The position numbers and the translations under genes are program-made. Under the pieces are notes generated by a model that saw nothing but the letters and a program-made list of their open reading frames with translations, ran no database searches and was not told where the DNA came from. From JBOFOR01 sp051654865 (GTDB lineage: Bacteria > Bacillota > Clostridia > Peptostreptococcales > Peptostreptococcaceae), in contig JBOFYV010000014.1 of assembly GCA_051654865.1 (NCBI GenBank), forward strand, positions 1 through 64,000: a DNA stretch of 64,000 nucleotides. The letters run 5' to 3'. This document shows, one piece after another, positions 63,060-64,000 of the stretch; positions within the stretch are counted from its first letter, which is position 1; each line of letters starts with the position of its first letter.

Positions 63060-64000
63060 ATGAAAATAGGGATATTAGGATACGGAACAGTTGGAAGTGG
63101 GCTTATAGATATAATCGATAGTAATAAGATGAGAAATATAGAGATATGCAATATACTAATTAGAAATATAGAAAAATATAAGGGGTTAAAGCACTATGAT
63201 AAAATAACTACAAATATAGATGATATATTCGAAAAAGATATAGAAATATTAGTAGAGTTAATGGGTGGATTGCACCCTTCATATGAATATATTAAAAGAG
63301 CTTTAGATAAAAAAATACATGTTGTAACTGCAAATAAAGATTTAATTGCAGAGTATGGAGATGAGTTAATAGAAATTGCTAACAAAAACAATGTAAGTAT
63401 AAAATTTGAAGCATCAGTAGGAGGAGGTATCCCAGTATTAAAACCATTAATAGAATCTCTAGAAGGTAACAAAATAGACAACATAAAAGCTATACTAAAT
63501 GGAACTACAAATTTTATATTATCTAAGATGTATGATGAAAATTTATCTTATGAAGAAGCTTTAAAACAAGCTCAGCAATTAGGTTTTGCAGAATCCAACC
63601 CTGAGTCTGATGTGATGGGATATGATGCTGCACGAAAATTATCAATTCTTTCAACCATAGCATATAACAATAGAATTTATTGGAAAGATATATACCTAGA
63701 AGGAATAACTAATATTGATGAAAAAGATATAGACTATGCAAAAAGAATAAATTGTAAGATCAAGCTACTTGGTCAAAGTGATAATACGGAAAATGATATA
63801 AATGCATATGTAAGGCCTGTTCTTGTAAGCAATGATAATTTACTATCTCAAATAAATAATGAATATAATGTGATTATTGTAAATGGAGATTCAGTTGGAG
63901 ATGTTTCTTTTATAGGAAAAGGAGCAGGTAAATTAGCTACGGGGAGTGCTGTATACTCAGATATACTTGATATATTGGATAATAGAAATAAAAGGATAAA
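63060..64000 (+). CDS. hom: Homoserine dehydrogenase, 3' partial
   Basis: The first 313 residues are in the window; the frame is open at the right edge. The NAD(P) Rossmann motif GILGYGTVGSG is at residues 4-14. VTANKDLIAEYG, ASVGGGIPVLKPL and NGTTNFILSKM are catalytic-domain signatures. It reduces aspartate semialdehyde to homoserine, the shared precursor of threonine and methionine. ATG 63060 follows GGGGAGAGATGAAT. Control by a SAM riboswitch suggests its main duty here is methionine supply. Confidence 0.96.
   Translation, partial: MKIGILGYGTVGSGLIDIIDSNKMRNIEICNILIRNIEKYKGLKHYDKITTNIDDIFEKDIEILVELMGGLHPSYEYIKRALDKKIHVVTANKDLIAEYGDELIEIANKNNVSIKFEASVGGGIPVLKPLIESLEGNKIDNIKAILNGTTNFILSKMYDENLSYEEALKQAQQLGFAESNPESDVMGYDAARKLSILSTIAYNNRIYWKDIYLEGITNIDEKDIDYAKRINCKIKLLGQSDNTENDINAYVRPVLVSNDNLLSQINNEYNVIIVNGDSVGDVSFIGKGAGKLATGSAVYSDILDILDNRNKRI

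Noticed and set aside
1..64000. CRISPR array, prophage, insertion sequence or toxin-antitoxin module
   Set aside because: No regularly spaced direct repeats, integrase, transposase or phage structural genes were seen in either strand.

Overview
The window is AT-rich (roughly 70 percent A+T) chromosomal DNA of a spore-forming member of the Clostridia. Gene content, gene order and protein sequences point to the Peptostreptococcaceae, the family of Clostridioides difficile, Paraclostridium and Romboutsia. The reasons are an Rnf complex in the order CDGEAB, the run maf-radC-mreBCD-pbp2-minCDE-rodA-mgsA, a cysteine-rich exosporium protein resembling CdeC, many TTG starts and strong GGAGG ribosome binding sites. 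No phage, insertion sequence, CRISPR array or plasmid gene was seen. This is core chromosome with one accessory-looking stretch at about 4.4-22 kb.

Layout. 0-4.5 kb: a partial membrane-anchored protein, an MFS transporter, an RluA-type pseudouridine synthase and a nucleoid-associated (NA37) protein, with an unexplained 25-bp perfect inverted repeat between them. 4.5-7.3 kb: an array of six small two-helix membrane proteins with cysteine-rich tails, interrupted by acpP on the minus strand and one hypothetical gene. 7.5-15.2 kb: a CcpA-like regulator and a histidine-degradation operon (hutH-hutU-ftcD-hutI-fchA) that passes the formimino carbon to folate. 15.2-22.3 kb: two highly charged proteins, a 6S RNA, a CdeC-like protein flanked by two propeller-like paralogues, a SpoVB-like flippase broken by a one-base shift in an A10 run, and a PHP-family phosphatase. 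22.4-38.5 kb: a MocR regulator, a YnzC-like protein, an M18 aminopeptidase, a LysR regulator, an ABC exporter, tRNA-Leu(CAA), polA-coaE-lytic transglycosylase-OppA-like lipoprotein, tRNA-Leu(GAG), a CopZ-like protein, hypotheticals, an EEP-family protein and a SPOR protein. 38.6-43.7 kb: rnfCDGEAB. 44-54.3 kb: the maf, radC, mre, PBP2, min, rodA, mgsA cell-shape and division cluster. 54.4-62.7 kb: a flavodiiron protein, two linked genes of the radical SAM/DUF2344 pair, RNase G, rplU-prp-rpmA behind an L21 leader, obgE and yhbY. 62.9 kb to the end: a SAM-I riboswitch and the start of homoserine dehydrogenase.

The most interesting signal is a probable late-sporulation (mother-cell) locus at 4.4-21.5 kb. 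All six small membrane-protein genes, the acidic-tailed gene at 15.9 kb and the cdeC-like gene have an upstream CATA-type -10 element. In seven of the eight an AC dinucleotide lies 16-17 bases before it, which is the form of a SigK promoter (AC, 16-17 bases, CATAnnnTA). I infer that the array encodes coat or exosporium components that assemble with the cysteine-rich CdeC-like protein. This was read by eye and needs the computations named in the findings.
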